This document shows positions 27,148-37,641 of a DNA stretch of 64,000 nt, piece by piece; the stretch's first letter is position 1; every line of letters begins with the position of its first letter. The notes below the pieces were generated by a model. The model was not told the origin of the DNA. It saw only the letters and a program-made list of their open reading frames with translations, and searched no databases. This stretch comes from Corallococcus sp. EGB (lineage in GTDB: Bacteria; Myxococcota; Myxococcia; Myxococcales; Myxococcaceae): positions 310,001-374,000 of the forward strand of contig NZ_CP079946.1 in the NCBI RefSeq assembly GCF_019968905.1, written 5' to 3'. Position numbers and translations under genes: made by a program.

Positions 27148-28782
27148 ATGTCCTCCAGCCGCCCCCGCCGACAACCGAACGCTGTTGCCCACCGCGGTCG
27201 GTGGCGTCCGATGCTCCAGGGCCTTGTCGCCCTGTGTCTGGCGGGGTGCGCCACGGCCCCTCCGACCCCCACGAAGCCCGCGACGGAGTCCGCCGCGACA
27301 CAGCCCGCCACGCCGGCGGCACCGGCCCCCGCTCCCGAACCCGTGAAGGAGGCCGCGCCCGCGCAGCCTGCTCCGGAGAAGAAGGAGCCCGCGCGGCCCT
27401 GGGCGGACGAGGTGCTGTACTTCGTGGTGGTGGATCGCTTCGCGGACGGCGACCCCACCAACAACGAGAAGGGCGACCTGACGGCCGCGGGCACCTTCCA
27501 CGGCGGCGACCTGAAGGGGCTCACCGCGCACCTGGACGAGCTGTCTTCGCTGGGCGTGACGGCGCTGTGGGTGACGCCGCTGTTGAAGCAGATCCCGGGC
27601 TTCGTCACCGGCTCTGGCTTTCCGGACTGGGGCTACCACGGCTACTGGGCGGACGACTTCCACGCGTTGGATCCGCGCTTCGGCACGGAGGCGGACTTCA
27701 AGGCGCTGGTGGACGCGGCGCACGCGCGCGGCATCCGCGTGCTCCTGGACGTCGTCTACAACCACCCGGGCTACGACTCGCGCTACCTGAAGGACCACCC
27801 GGACTGGCTGCGCTCCGAGGGCCAGGGCACCTGCGGCTCGGATGATGTGACCACGTGCGTGGCGGGCCTGCCGGACTTCAAGACCGAGCGTCCGGAGGTG
27901 GCGAAGTACCTGATGGACGCGCAGATTGACTGGGCGAAGCGCTCCGGCGTGGACGGCTTCCGGCTGGACACCGTGAAGCACGTGGCCCACGACTTCTGGC
28001 AGGAGCACCGCCGCCGCACGCGCGCCGAAATCTCCCCGGACTTCTTCCTGCTGGGGGAGGTGTGGGGCGGCGATGTGCAGGTGCTGGCGCCGTACTTCAC
28101 CCCGGACGAGATGGACGCGGGGTTCGACTTCGCCTTCCAGGGCAACGTGCTGGGCTTCATCCAGGGCCGCGGCCGCGCGGTGGCGTTCGACCACTACCTC
28201 CAGTCGCGTGGGAAGGTGACGCCGGGCCACCACCTGGCGCACTTCCTGTCGTCGCACGACGTGGACGGGGCGCTGCACCAGCTGCAGGGCAACGTGCCTC
28301 TCTTCCGCCTGGCCGCCACGCTGCAGCTCACCACCAGCGGCATCCCGGTCATCTACTACGGCGAAGAGGTGGGCCGCGCCGGCGGTGACTGGCCCGCGAA
28401 CCGCGGCGACATGCCGTGGGGCAGGCAGGCGGTGAGGCCCGGCGCGGGAAAGAAACGCGACGAGGCGCTGCGCGAGTATTACAAGCGCCTCATCGCCATC
28501 CGCCGCGCGCACCCGGCCCTGTCGCGGGGCACGCACGCCGCGCTCAACACGGAGGGCGACGTCTACGTCTTCCAGCGGCGCGACGAAGCATCCGGCGACA
28601 CGGTGGTGGTGGCGGTGAACCGCGGCAAGACGAAGGGCACGGCGTCGGTGCCGTGGCCGGAGGGCTGGACGGGCGTCGCGGAGGTGGAGGACCTGCTGAA
28701 CGGAGGGCGGACGAAGGCTGGCGCCACGCTGGACCTGGCGCTCCCGCCGCTGTCCGCGCGCATCCTCGGGCGCGTGCCGTGA
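27148..28782 (+). CDS. Lipoprotein alpha-amylase (GH13)
   Basis: The 544-residue enzyme cuts alpha-1,4-glucans. It has a lipobox (LCLAGC), a Pro/Ala/Glu linker (about 35-85) and the GH13 barrel (about 88-470): VVYNH, nucleophile in DGFRLDTVKHV, acid in LLGEVWGG and FLSSHDVDG. The lipid anchor places it on a membrane, probably the cell surface. ATG 27148 gives a long basic region before the hydrophobic core; ATG 27211 would give a very short signal (MLQGLVALCLAGC) and is also possible. The transport genes follow 79 bases downstream. Confidence 0.9.
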   Translation: MSSSRPRRQPNAVAHRGRWRPMLQGLVALCLAGCATAPPTPTKPATESAATQPATPAAPAPAPEPVKEAAPAQPAPEKKEPARPWADEVLYFVVVDRFADGDPTNNEKGDLTAAGTFHGGDLKGLTAHLDELSSLGVTALWVTPLLKQIPGFVTGSGFPDWGYHGYWADDFHALDPRFGTEADFKALVDAAHARGIRVLLDVVYNHPGYDSRYLKDHPDWLRSEGQGTCGSDDVTTCVAGLPDFKTERPEVAKYLMDAQIDWAKRSGVDGFRLDTVKHVAHDFWQEHRRRTRAEISPDFFLLGEVWGGDVQVLAPYFTPDEMDAGFDFAFQGNVLGFIQGRGRAVAFDHYLQSRGKVTPGHHLAHFLSSHDVDGALHQLQGNVPLFRLAATLQLTTSGIPVIYYGEEVGRAGGDWPANRGDMPWGRQAVRPGAGKKRDEALREYYKRLIAIRRAHPALSRGTHAALNTEGDVYVFQRRDEASGDTVVVAVNRGKTKGTASVPWPEGWTGVAEVEDLLNGGRTKAGATLDLALPPLSARILGRVP

Positions 28783-28861
28783 GGCACCCGCGGCATGCGC
28801 AGAACCAGACCCGGACGTGCTGTTGTCACCGGCGCGAGCGGGGCTCTTGCTGGAGGGCCTG

Positions 28862-29956
<1,095 letters not shown>

Positions 29957-29976
29957 TACCCCGGAGGATTTCCTCA

Positions 29977-31200
29977 ATGACGCACCTGCGAACGTTGCTC
30001 GCGGCCCTCTGTCTGTGCGCAGTCGGCCTGTTGCCCGTCCCGTCCTTCGCCGCCACGGAGCTGGTGCTCTGGCACGCCTACCGCGCGGAGGAGAAGGCCG
30101 CGCTGGAGAAGGTGGTCGCCGAGTACAACAAGGCCAATGAAGGCAAGGTGAAGGTCACCACGCTGGCGGTGCCCTACGACGCCTACGCGGACAAGATCAG
30201 CGCCACCGTGCCGCGCGGCAAGGGCCCGGACCTCTTCATCTTCGCGCAGGACCGCCTGGGCGGCTGGATTGAAGCGGGCAACACGGTGGAGCCCATTGAC
30301 TTCTTCCTGGATGACGCGACGAAGAAGCGCTTCATCCCCACGACGATGGAGGCGATGACCTACCGCGGGACGGCTTACGGCCTGCCGCTGAACTACAAGG
30401 TCATCACGCTCATCTACAACAAGAAGCTGGTCCCCACGCCGCCCAAGACATCCGGCGAGATGGTGACGATGGCCAAGAAGCTCACTGACGCGAAGGCGGG
30501 CCGCTTCGGCCTCGCGTACGCGTACAACGACTTCTACTACCACGCGGCGGTGATGAACGGCTTCGGCGGCGGCGTGTTCGACGCGAAGAGCGCCCCCACG
30601 CTGAACTCGCCCGCCAACGTGAAGTCGGTGGAGCAGGTCCTCAAGTGGAAGAACAAGGACGGCATCCTCCCCGCGGAGCCCTCCAGCGCGCTGATCACCT
30701 CGCTCTTCAACGAGGGCAAGGCCGCGATGGTGTTCTCCGGCCCGTGGTTCCTGGGCGAGGTCTCCAAGGACGTGGACTACGGCCTGGCCCGGCTGCCCAC
30801 GCTGGATGAGAACAAGGGCACGCCGATGAAGCCCTGGATGACGGTGGAGGGCGTGTACGTGGCCGCCCCGTCGAAGAACAAGGAAGCGGCGTACGACTTC
30901 GCGAAGTTCCTCACCGACGCGGGCCCCGGCAGGACGCTGGCCCTGGAGGGCCGCCAGAGCCCGGCCAACCAGGAGGTCTACAAGGACGCGAAGGTGGCCG
31001 CGGATCCGCTGCTCAAGGCGATGAAGGACCAGGTGGACGTGGCGGTGCCCATGCCCAACCTGCCGGAGATGTCCATGGTCTGGACCCCGGCCACCAGCGC
31101 GATGAACACCGTGTTCAAGAACACCGCCACCCCCAAGGCGGCGCTGGACGCGGCCCAGAAGAGCGTGGCGAAGGACGTCGCCGGTCTGCGCAAGAAGTAA
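29977..31200 (+). CDS. malE: Maltose/maltodextrin-binding protein
   Basis: The periplasmic solute-binding protein (family 1) has 407 residues and a signal peptide (LLAALCLCAVGLLPVPSFAA). Typical motifs are ELVLWHAYRAEEK, the early strand pattern of MBP; KGPDLFIFAQDRLGGW; and GTAYGLPLNYKVITLIYNKKL. The length matches E. coli MalE. The start has GGAGGAT about 9 bases upstream. The substrate assignment rests on these motifs and on the amylase and pullulanase neighbours. Confidence 0.93.
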   Translation: MTHLRTLLAALCLCAVGLLPVPSFAATELVLWHAYRAEEKAALEKVVAEYNKANEGKVKVTTLAVPYDAYADKISATVPRGKGPDLFIFAQDRLGGWIEAGNTVEPIDFFLDDATKKRFIPTTMEAMTYRGTAYGLPLNYKVITLIYNKKLVPTPPKTSGEMVTMAKKLTDAKAGRFGLAYAYNDFYYHAAVMNGFGGGVFDAKSAPTLNSPANVKSVEQVLKWKNKDGILPAEPSSALITSLFNEGKAAMVFSGPWFLGEVSKDVDYGLARLPTLDENKGTPMKPWMTVEGVYVAAPSKNKEAAYDFAKFLTDAGPGRTLALEGRQSPANQEVYKDAKVAADPLLKAMKDQVDVAVPMPNLPEMSMVWTPATSAMNTVFKNTATPKAALDAAQKSVAKDVAGLRKK

Positions 31201-31213
31201 GCGAGGAGCTGAA

Positions 31214-33262
31214 GTGAGCCAGAACGCCTCCCAGCAGCCCCCTTCCGCGGCCGGCGCCCCCACGCCGGCCCGCGTCTCTCCGAACGATTCAGCGCCGGGC
31301 CCTGCGACTTCGGGACCCGCTGGCCGTGCGGGCGGCTACCGGGGGCGCGTGCTGGTGGGGCTCGCGCTGGCGCTGGGCGTGTCCCTGGTCCTGGCGCACG
31401 GCCTGCTCGCGCGCGCCAACCAGGAGCGCGCGGCCGAGCGCGAGCAGCGCACGTCCACCGTGTCCCTGCTGGGGCTGGCGGACCTGGTGCAGCGCGCGGG
31501 CGGCTCCAGCGACGGCGTGAAGGCCGTGGTGGCGGGCTGGCCGGGCGTGCCGGGGAGCTCCGTGCGCGTCATCGCCTTCAGCGGCATCAAGCTGGAGGCG
31601 TCCACCTTCCCGGATGACACCGGGGACAAGGCGGCGCCGCGCCGGCTGTCGCGCGAGGAGAAGCCGCTGTACGACCGGGGCCAGCGCCTGCGCGCCGCGG
31701 TGGAGACGAACCGCGAGGAGGGCGGCGCGCGCAAGCCGGAGGTGGAGTCCGAGCTGCTCGACAACGGCGCGAGCCGCCTGCTCTCCGCGCCCGTGGAGGT
31801 GGACGGGCAGGTGGTGGGCTCCGTGGAGGCCCTCACTCCGGTGGTGGTGAAGGGAGAGGCGCCGTCGTGGACGCCGGTGCTGCTGGCCTTCCTGCTGCCC
31901 CTGGCGGCGTGCGCGGCGGCGGTGTTCGCGCTGTCGCGCCAGGGCGTGCGCGTGGCGGTGGCGGCGGCGCTGTTCCTGGCGGGCCTGGGGGGCTACACCG
32001 TCTATTCGCTGCGCGCGCTGGACGCGGAGCTGCGCGCGACGGAGGACGCGGTCAGCGCGGAGCTGCGCACGCGCGGCGAGAAGGCCCAGGCGCTCATCGC
32101 CGCCAACAACCTCAACGCGGAGCCCGCGCTGAAGCCGGGCGCATGGGACGCGGACTCGATGCGCCGCCCGCTGGGCCGGCTGACGGAGTCCGGCGCGCCG
32201 GATGAGGGCAAGCTCGCGGCGCAGGGCGCCCAGGTGCGCGGCAACGCGACGAAGGCGCTGGGCACGCTGGGCGTGCTGGGGCTCGCGGTGCTGCTGTTCA
32301 TCGGCCTGGGCGCGCTGCACCGCGCGGCGGCCACGGCGGTGGAGTACCGGCAGGCCTACGCCTACATCCTGCCCGCCATGGTGGGCATGGTGGTGCTGGT
32401 GTTCTTCCCCTTCGCCTACGGCATCACGCTGTCGTTCACGGACGCCAACCTCTACAACAGCAGCCAGCCGCTGTCGGAGCTGTGGGTGGGCTTCCGCAAC
32501 TACGTGGACATCCTGGGCGACTTCAGCTTCGCGAAGACGGCGGCGGACGGCTCGCTGGTCTTCAACTACCTGAACTTCTACTACACGCTGCTCTTCACCA
32601 TCGTGTGGACGGTCACGAACGTGACCATCGGCGTGACGGTGGGCCTGCTGCTCGCGCTGGCCCTCAACGTGCCGAACCTGAAGATGCGGCCGGTGTACCG
32701 CGTGCTGCTCATCCTGCCGTGGGCCATGCCCAACTACATCACCGCGCTCATCTGGAAGGGCATGTTCCACCAGCAGTTCGGCGTGGTGAACCACGTCATC
32801 CGGATGTTCGGCGGCGAGGGGCTCGCCTGGTTCGACTCCCCCCTCACGTCGTTCTTCACGGCGCTGGCCACCAACGGCTGGCTGTCCTTCCCGTTCATGA
32901 TGGTGGTGTCGCTGGGCGCGCTGCAGTCCATCCCCGCGGAGCTGTATGAAGCGGCGCGCGTGGACGGCGCCAGCCGGTGGCAGCAGTTCACCGCCATCAC
33001 GCTGCCCGCGCTGAAGCCCGCGCTGGTGCCGGCGGTCATCCTGTCGGTGGTGTGGACCTTCAACATGTTCAACATCATCTTCCTGGTGACGGGCGGCGAC
33101 CCGGGTGGCTCCACCGAGATCCTGGTCACCCAGGCCTACAAGTTCGCCTTCGAGCGCTACCGCCACGGCTACGCGGCGGCGTACTCCACCGTCATCTTCG
33201 GCATCCTGCTGCTCTACAGCATGGTGCAGAACCGCATGAGCCGCGCCACGGAGGCCGCGTAG
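31214..33262 (+). CDS. malF: MalF-type permease with large N-terminal sensor-like extension
   Basis: The C-terminal 300 residues are a normal MalF permease: membrane helices from about residue 380 (AYAYILPAMVGMVVLVFFPF) and the EAA loop YEAARVDGASRWQQFTAITLP (about 577) that contacts MalK. The first 370 residues are not typical. They have a helix at about 44-63, a 150-residue extracytoplasmic domain, two helices at about 218-238 and 246-264, an 80-residue loop rich in coiled-coil-like sequence, and a helix at about 350-371. This resembles the extracytoplasmic part of a receptor. The start is GTG with GAGGAG 8 bases upstream. At 682 residues it is longer than E. coli MalF. Confidence 0.88.
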   Translation: MSQNASQQPPSAAGAPTPARVSPNDSAPGPATSGPAGRAGGYRGRVLVGLALALGVSLVLAHGLLARANQERAAEREQRTSTVSLLGLADLVQRAGGSSDGVKAVVAGWPGVPGSSVRVIAFSGIKLEASTFPDDTGDKAAPRRLSREEKPLYDRGQRLRAAVETNREEGGARKPEVESELLDNGASRLLSAPVEVDGQVVGSVEALTPVVVKGEAPSWTPVLLAFLLPLAACAAAVFALSRQGVRVAVAAALFLAGLGGYTVYSLRALDAELRATEDAVSAELRTRGEKAQALIAANNLNAEPALKPGAWDADSMRRPLGRLTESGAPDEGKLAAQGAQVRGNATKALGTLGVLGLAVLLFIGLGALHRAAATAVEYRQAYAYILPAMVGMVVLVFFPFAYGITLSFTDANLYNSSQPLSELWVGFRNYVDILGDFSFAKTAADGSLVFNYLNFYYTLLFTIVWTVTNVTIGVTVGLLLALALNVPNLKMRPVYRVLLILPWAMPNYITALIWKGMFHQQFGVVNHVIRMFGGEGLAWFDSPLTSFFTALATNGWLSFPFMMVVSLGALQSIPAELYEAARVDGASRWQQFTAITLPALKPALVPAVILSVVWTFNMFNIIFLVTGGDPGGSTEILVTQAYKFAFERYRHGYAAAYSTVIFGILLLYSMVQNRMSRATEAA

Positions 33263-33265
33263 ACC

Positions 33266-34153
33266 ATGGCGCTCTTCTCTGAACGTCGCGAGGGCATCTC
33301 CCACGTGCCGCTGCACGCGGTGCTGGTGGCCTTCACCCTCTTCACCCTCTACCCCATCCTCTGGGTGGTGAGCCTGGCCTTCTCCGGCAAGCAGAGCCTG
33401 GCCATCGCCACGCTGCCGGAGAACCCCACCTTCTGGGACCGGCTGCGCGCGGTGACGCCGTGGCCGGAGACCTTCTCCGCCTCCAACTTCGTGTCGGTGA
33501 TGTCCGACCAGCCGTTCGCGAAGTGGATGCTCAACAGCGCCATCGTGGCCATTGGCACCACGGTGCTGGGCGTCTTCATGGCGTGCACGGCGGCGTACGC
33601 GTTCAGCCGCTTCAAGTTCCCCGGCCAGCGCGCGGGCATGATGGCGTTCCTCGTGTCCCAGATGTTCCCGGGCACGCTGATGCTGATTCCGCTCTACATC
33701 ATCCTGGTGCAGTGGCTGGGCCTGGGCAGCAGCCGGCTGGGCCTCATCATCGTGTACGCCACCACGTCCATCCCGTTCAGCGTGTGGATGCTCAAGGGCT
33801 ACTTCGACACGATTCCCAAGGACCTGGAGGAGGCGGCGCTGATGGACGGCGCGTCCGTGGGCCGCATCTTCTGGAGCATCATCCTGCCCCTGGCCAAGCC
33901 CGCGGTGGCGGTGACGGCGCTGTTCAGCTTCATGACGGCGTGGAACGAGTTCATCCTCGCGGCGACGTTCATGGACCAGGAAGCCATGTACACGGCGCCG
34001 GTGGGCCTGCGCTTCTTCGTGGGCGGCTTCAGCCAGCAGTGGGGCTACTTCGCGGCCGGCTCCATCATCGTGTCCGTGCCCGTCGTGTTCCTCTTCCTCT
34101 TTTTGCAGAAGTACCTCGTCTCCGGTCTCACCGCCGGCGGCGTGAAGGGTTAG
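33266..34153 (+). CDS. malG: Maltodextrin ABC permease MalG
   Basis: The second permease subunit has 295 residues and six predicted membrane helices. It has the EAA motif LEEAALMDGASVGRIFWSIILPLAKP and the MalG-type end LFLFLQKYLVSGLTAGGVKG, which in E. coli inserts into the substrate path. It starts 3 bases after malF. The residues around SQMFPGTLMLIPLYIIL match the family. Confidence 0.94.
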   Translation: MALFSERREGISHVPLHAVLVAFTLFTLYPILWVVSLAFSGKQSLAIATLPENPTFWDRLRAVTPWPETFSASNFVSVMSDQPFAKWMLNSAIVAIGTTVLGVFMACTAAYAFSRFKFPGQRAGMMAFLVSQMFPGTLMLIPLYIILVQWLGLGSSRLGLIIVYATTSIPFSVWMLKGYFDTIPKDLEEAALMDGASVGRIFWSIILPLAKPAVAVTALFSFMTAWNEFILAATFMDQEAMYTAPVGLRFFVGGFSQQWGYFAAGSIIVSVPVVFLFLFLQKYLVSGLTAGGVKG

Positions 34154-34196
34154 TCCCGCAGTCCTTTCGTCTGTCGTTGCAAGGAGCAAGCACCCC

Positions 34197-35156
34197 ATGA
34201 TCACCCCCCGCATTGCAGTCCTCACGCTGGCCGCCTCCCTGACCGCGGCACCGGCCCTGGCCGAGAAGGTGTCCTTCAAGGACCCCACCGGCGACGACAA
34301 GGGCCCGGGCAAGTACACCTACCCGACGGACCCCGTGTACAAGCCGGGCTCGTTCGACCTGACCGGCTTCAAGCTGGACCAGGGCGGCAACAAGACGGAC
34401 ATCGAAATCACGGTGAAGGCGTCGCTGGAGAACCCCTGGAAGATGGCGGACGGGTTCTCCGTGCAGGAGGTCTTCATCTTCATCGACACGGACCACAAGG
34501 TGGGCAGCGGCTTCACCGACAGCCCCCCGGGCCTGAACGTCGCCTTCGCGCCGGAAGACGCGTGGGACAAGGTCATCATCATCTCGCCGCAGGGCTCGTC
34601 GCGCGTGCGCGCGGAGGCCAACAACAAGGCCGGCGCGATGAAGAACGCCGTCGTGGTGCCCACCAAGGTGCGCGCCTCCGGCAACAAGATCACCGCCACC
34701 GTCATGAATGCGGACCTGGGCGCCGGTGACCCCTCCACGTGGGGCTACCAGGTCGTCATGCAGTCCAACGAGGGCTTCCCGGCGGAGAACGACCTGCTCA
34801 CCCGCCGCGTGAACGAGTACGAGGGTCAGCACCGCTTCGGCGGCGGCACCGACACCAACTGCGATCCGCACGTGATGGACGTGCTCGCGGGCCAGGGCAA
34901 GGGTGACAGCTCTGAGGTCAAGGCTCAGTACGACATGCTCTCGTACGAGTGCGCGGCGGACGGCACCGCGTCGAAGAAGGCCACGCTGAAGATGGTCTCC
35001 GGCGAGAAGCGCCCGGCGGCGCAGGGCGGCGCGGCGGCGACCCCGGCCCCCGAGGCGGCTCCGGCCGCTCCGGCCCCGGCTCCGGCGCCCACGCCGGCCG
35101 CTCCGGCTGGAACGACGGTCGCTCCGGCGCCGACGACGGCCACGCCGACGAAGTAG
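34197..35156 (+). CDS. Exported glucodextranase C-terminal-like (DOMON-like) protein
   Basis: The 319-residue protein has a signal peptide (AVLTLAASLTAAPALA). The mature part starts with FKDPTGDDKGPGKYTYPTDPVYKPGSFDLTGF, the hallmark of the glucodextranase C-terminal domain, a carbohydrate- or surface-binding beta sandwich. Further family features are VFIFIDTDHKVGSG, WDKVIIISPQG and TWGYQVVMQSNEGF. The last 50 residues are Ala/Pro repeats, perhaps a wall or membrane linker. It follows malG by 43 bases with AAGGAG upstream. It likely binds glucans at the surface or in the periplasm for the transporter. Confidence 0.85.
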   Translation: MITPRIAVLTLAASLTAAPALAEKVSFKDPTGDDKGPGKYTYPTDPVYKPGSFDLTGFKLDQGGNKTDIEITVKASLENPWKMADGFSVQEVFIFIDTDHKVGSGFTDSPPGLNVAFAPEDAWDKVIIISPQGSSRVRAEANNKAGAMKNAVVVPTKVRASGNKITATVMNADLGAGDPSTWGYQVVMQSNEGFPAENDLLTRRVNEYEGQHRFGGGTDTNCDPHVMDVLAGQGKGDSSEVKAQYDMLSYECAADGTASKKATLKMVSGEKRPAAQGGAAATPAPEAAPAAPAPAPAPTPAAPAGTTVAPAPTTATPTK

Positions 35157-35165
35157 TCGGTGGCG

Positions 35166-35234
35166 GACTGTTCAAAACAGTCTGTTTCAAGGTTTGATGC
35201 AACACGGGGAGGGCTGCCGCGGAGGACCCGCGGC
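35166..35234 (+). promoter_or_regulatory. Two inverted repeats before the outer-membrane barrel gene
   Basis: GACTGTT-CAA-AACAGTC (35166-35182) has perfect 7-bp arms and could be an operator or small hairpin. GCCGCGG-AGGAC-CCGCGGC (35216-35234) is a GC-rich hairpin. They sit just after the DOMON-like gene, so one or both may end or reduce transcription there, or control the next gene. Confidence 0.45.
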
Positions 35235-35297
35235 GGCCCCGGGAGAGGGGATGACCCCCCTCTGAATCAAGCATTCGAGAAGGGTTTTCCGGAAATC

Positions 35298-37496
35298 ATG
35301 AAGAATCGCAAGAACGTAGTGCGGGGAGCGTGTGCGCTCACCGTGGCGGTCGGCCTGCTTCCTGGGGCGGCCATGGCGCAGGACAGCGGCCCCAAGCTGA
35401 ACATCGGCGGCACGACCTATACGAAGTACCTCTGGGGCACGCAGCGTGACCAGGGCGCGATGTACAACTTCACCACCGTGCCCGGTGAGGGCTACGGCGA
35501 CAACGGCATCGGCACGGAGCTGGAGCTCCTGCTGAACGCGAAGATCTCCCCGCAGGTGGAGGTCAACGGCCGCATCCACAGCCGCTTCAACCAGAACTTC
35601 TGGACGAACTTCGGCGGCTTCGGTGGTGACCCGTCCAAGCCCTGTGTCGCGGGCGACTGCGGCGAGTTCGACCCGCGCTCCAACCAGTACATCAAGCTGC
35701 GTGGCATGTCCGTGACGCTGCGTCCGGGCTACCTCATCGACTCGGCGCTCATCGGCGCGACGGACCTGGGCCAGTTCGACCCGTTCGTCATCGGCCGCAT
35801 CCGCTATATCGACCGCGACAACGCGGCGGCCATCATGCTGCAGGGCTCCAACCTGGGCCGGAAGCTCACGTGGGACGCGGCGCGCATCGCGCTGCCCCGC
35901 CTCTGGGCGGGCCCGGGCTTCAACACGGGCATCTTCCACGCGCGTGACGCGGCGTACGGCTTCCAGGCCAAGTACACCCCGTCCGAGCTCTTCGACGTGG
36001 GCGGCATCTTCCAGTACGCCAACGACCAGGAGATCAACGCGGAGGACAACAACTTCGACGACGGCCGCGACCTCACGCCGCGCTACCGCAACGGCGTGGG
36101 CGGTCTGAAGGCGGGCCTGCACATGGGCTCGTGGCTGGACGTGCGCGGCGCCGCGTACACGTCGTACTCCAACGCGAGCCCCGTGCTGTCGCCGGCGAAC
36201 TTCGGCGGCATCGGTGGCTACAGCGCCGTGCTGGCCGGCCGTCACACGGACCAGACGTACATGCTGAACGCGTCCCTCAACGACCCGCTGGACGTGGGCC
36301 TGTCGCTGAACCTGCAGCTGTTCAGCATCGGCGCGGACTACGTGGCGGTGATGGCCAGCCGCCGCGAGGCGGACGTGCTCCTCACGGAAGGTCATGACGG
36401 CAGCTTCGCGTTCCCGGGCCCGTCCAACGCGGCCTACGGCATCTACAAGGGCAACCCCACCCGCATCGGCTACGGCGGTTGGACGAGCGAGGCCCAGCAG
36501 GTCGCGACCATCAACGTGGACAACGACTTCACGGACTTCGACGAGCCCATGGCGGAGACGGCCATTGGTTGGAAGGGCGTGACGGCGAACCCGGTCTACG
36601 CGAACGGCGCGCTGGAGGTGGGCGGTGAGTACTCGTTCATCACGTACAACACCAACTGGCAGGCGTACGGCAACGCGTCCAAGTCGCTGAACGACACCCA
36701 GTACCCGGGCACGGAGCTGGACTCCGGCGTGGGCCACAACTTCCGCACGGCCTACCAGCCCTTCCAGGACAAGAAGACGCACCTGGTCGCGCTGCGCGCC
36801 AAGTACGTCGTGGACGTGCTGAAGGGCATCGATGTGTTCGGCAAGTTCAAGTACATCCACGAGACGGACAAGCGCATGAACGACCCGCGCTTCCTGCCGT
36901 TCAAGGCGGGCGCGTGCCCGGGCGGCGCGGTGGCGTGCGACAACTCGCTCGTCAACGATTACAGCGACGGCAACACCACGGCCGGCCTCTACAGCAACCC
37001 GAACGTCATCACGAACAGCGCGGGTGACACGGGCTACCAGTTCAAGCCGTTCGACAACATCGCGGACGACGACCGCCTGCTGGACTACACGACGTTCACG
37101 GCTGGCGCGGGCTACCAGTTCACGGATGACCTGTACGTGTCCGCGAGCTACTCCAAGTTCTTCGCGGACCTGCTGGACGGCAACACGGCGTTCCAGGCGT
37201 ACAACAACCACGAGATGGCGTCCGGCAAGCACAACAAGAACCAGGTGCTCGTCAAGGCGCGCTACATCCTGTCCGGCGTGGAGTTCGGCCTGGAGGGCCA
37301 GTACGCGTTCGGCACGTTCCGTCCGGACTTCGGCGACGGCTTCGTGGTGCAGTACGCGGACGACACCATCGCGGCCGACCACGGCGTGGCGGTGGGTTCG
37401 CGCGGCTTCACCAACCGCAACGGCGGTTGGAACAGCCTGGAGGAGCGCCACTTCGAGCAGATGCGCGTCAAGGCGTTCATGAAGGCGCAGTTCTAG
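35298..37496 (+). CDS. Outer-membrane beta-barrel, probable glucan channel
   Basis: The 732-residue protein has a signal peptide (ACALTVAVGLLPGAAMAQ). The remainder alternates short beta strands and polar loops throughout and ends in Phe (VKAFMKAQF), the usual last residue of a barrel. There is no plug or TonB box, so it is a porin-like channel. I see no clear match to LamB. Its place between the transporter and a second glucan-binding protein suggests that it lets maltodextrins through the outer membrane, which is an inference. Codon use is very uniform (highly biased), suggesting high expression. Confidence 0.75.
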   Translation: MKNRKNVVRGACALTVAVGLLPGAAMAQDSGPKLNIGGTTYTKYLWGTQRDQGAMYNFTTVPGEGYGDNGIGTELELLLNAKISPQVEVNGRIHSRFNQNFWTNFGGFGGDPSKPCVAGDCGEFDPRSNQYIKLRGMSVTLRPGYLIDSALIGATDLGQFDPFVIGRIRYIDRDNAAAIMLQGSNLGRKLTWDAARIALPRLWAGPGFNTGIFHARDAAYGFQAKYTPSELFDVGGIFQYANDQEINAEDNNFDDGRDLTPRYRNGVGGLKAGLHMGSWLDVRGAAYTSYSNASPVLSPANFGGIGGYSAVLAGRHTDQTYMLNASLNDPLDVGLSLNLQLFSIGADYVAVMASRREADVLLTEGHDGSFAFPGPSNAAYGIYKGNPTRIGYGGWTSEAQQVATINVDNDFTDFDEPMAETAIGWKGVTANPVYANGALEVGGEYSFITYNTNWQAYGNASKSLNDTQYPGTELDSGVGHNFRTAYQPFQDKKTHLVALRAKYVVDVLKGIDVFGKFKYIHETDKRMNDPRFLPFKAGACPGGAVACDNSLVNDYSDGNTTAGLYSNPNVITNSAGDTGYQFKPFDNIADDDRLLDYTTFTAGAGYQFTDDLYVSASYSKFFADLLDGNTAFQAYNNHEMASGKHNKNQVLVKARYILSGVEFGLEGQYAFGTFRPDFGDGFVVQYADDTIAADHGVAVGSRGFTNRNGGWNSLEERHFEQMRVKAFMKAQF

Positions 37497-37541
37497 TCAC
37501 CGCTCGCCCTGCTTGCGGCGGGGCATGCGGTTGACGCAGTG

Positions 37542-37577
37542 GGAGCCCGGGGCGCCTGTGAAGGCACTCCGGGCTCC
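37542..37577 (+). terminator. Hairpin after the barrel gene
   Basis: GGAGCCCGGGGCGCC (37542-37556) and GGCACTCCGGGCTCC (37563-37577) pair at 13 of 15 positions around TGTGAA, followed by TTGCGTTT. Confidence 0.65.
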
Positions 37578-37641
37578 TTGCGTTTGGGGCACCGCGCGAT
37601 ACACCTGACGCGCTTGTTCCTCGTGCATGAGGTGCCCATCG

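Noticed and set aside
31289-34318. Very long open frame on the minus strand (about 1009 codons)
   Set aside because: It is antisense to malF and malG, full of His/Arg/Gln low-complexity sequence without domains; long empty frames are common opposite high-GC genes.
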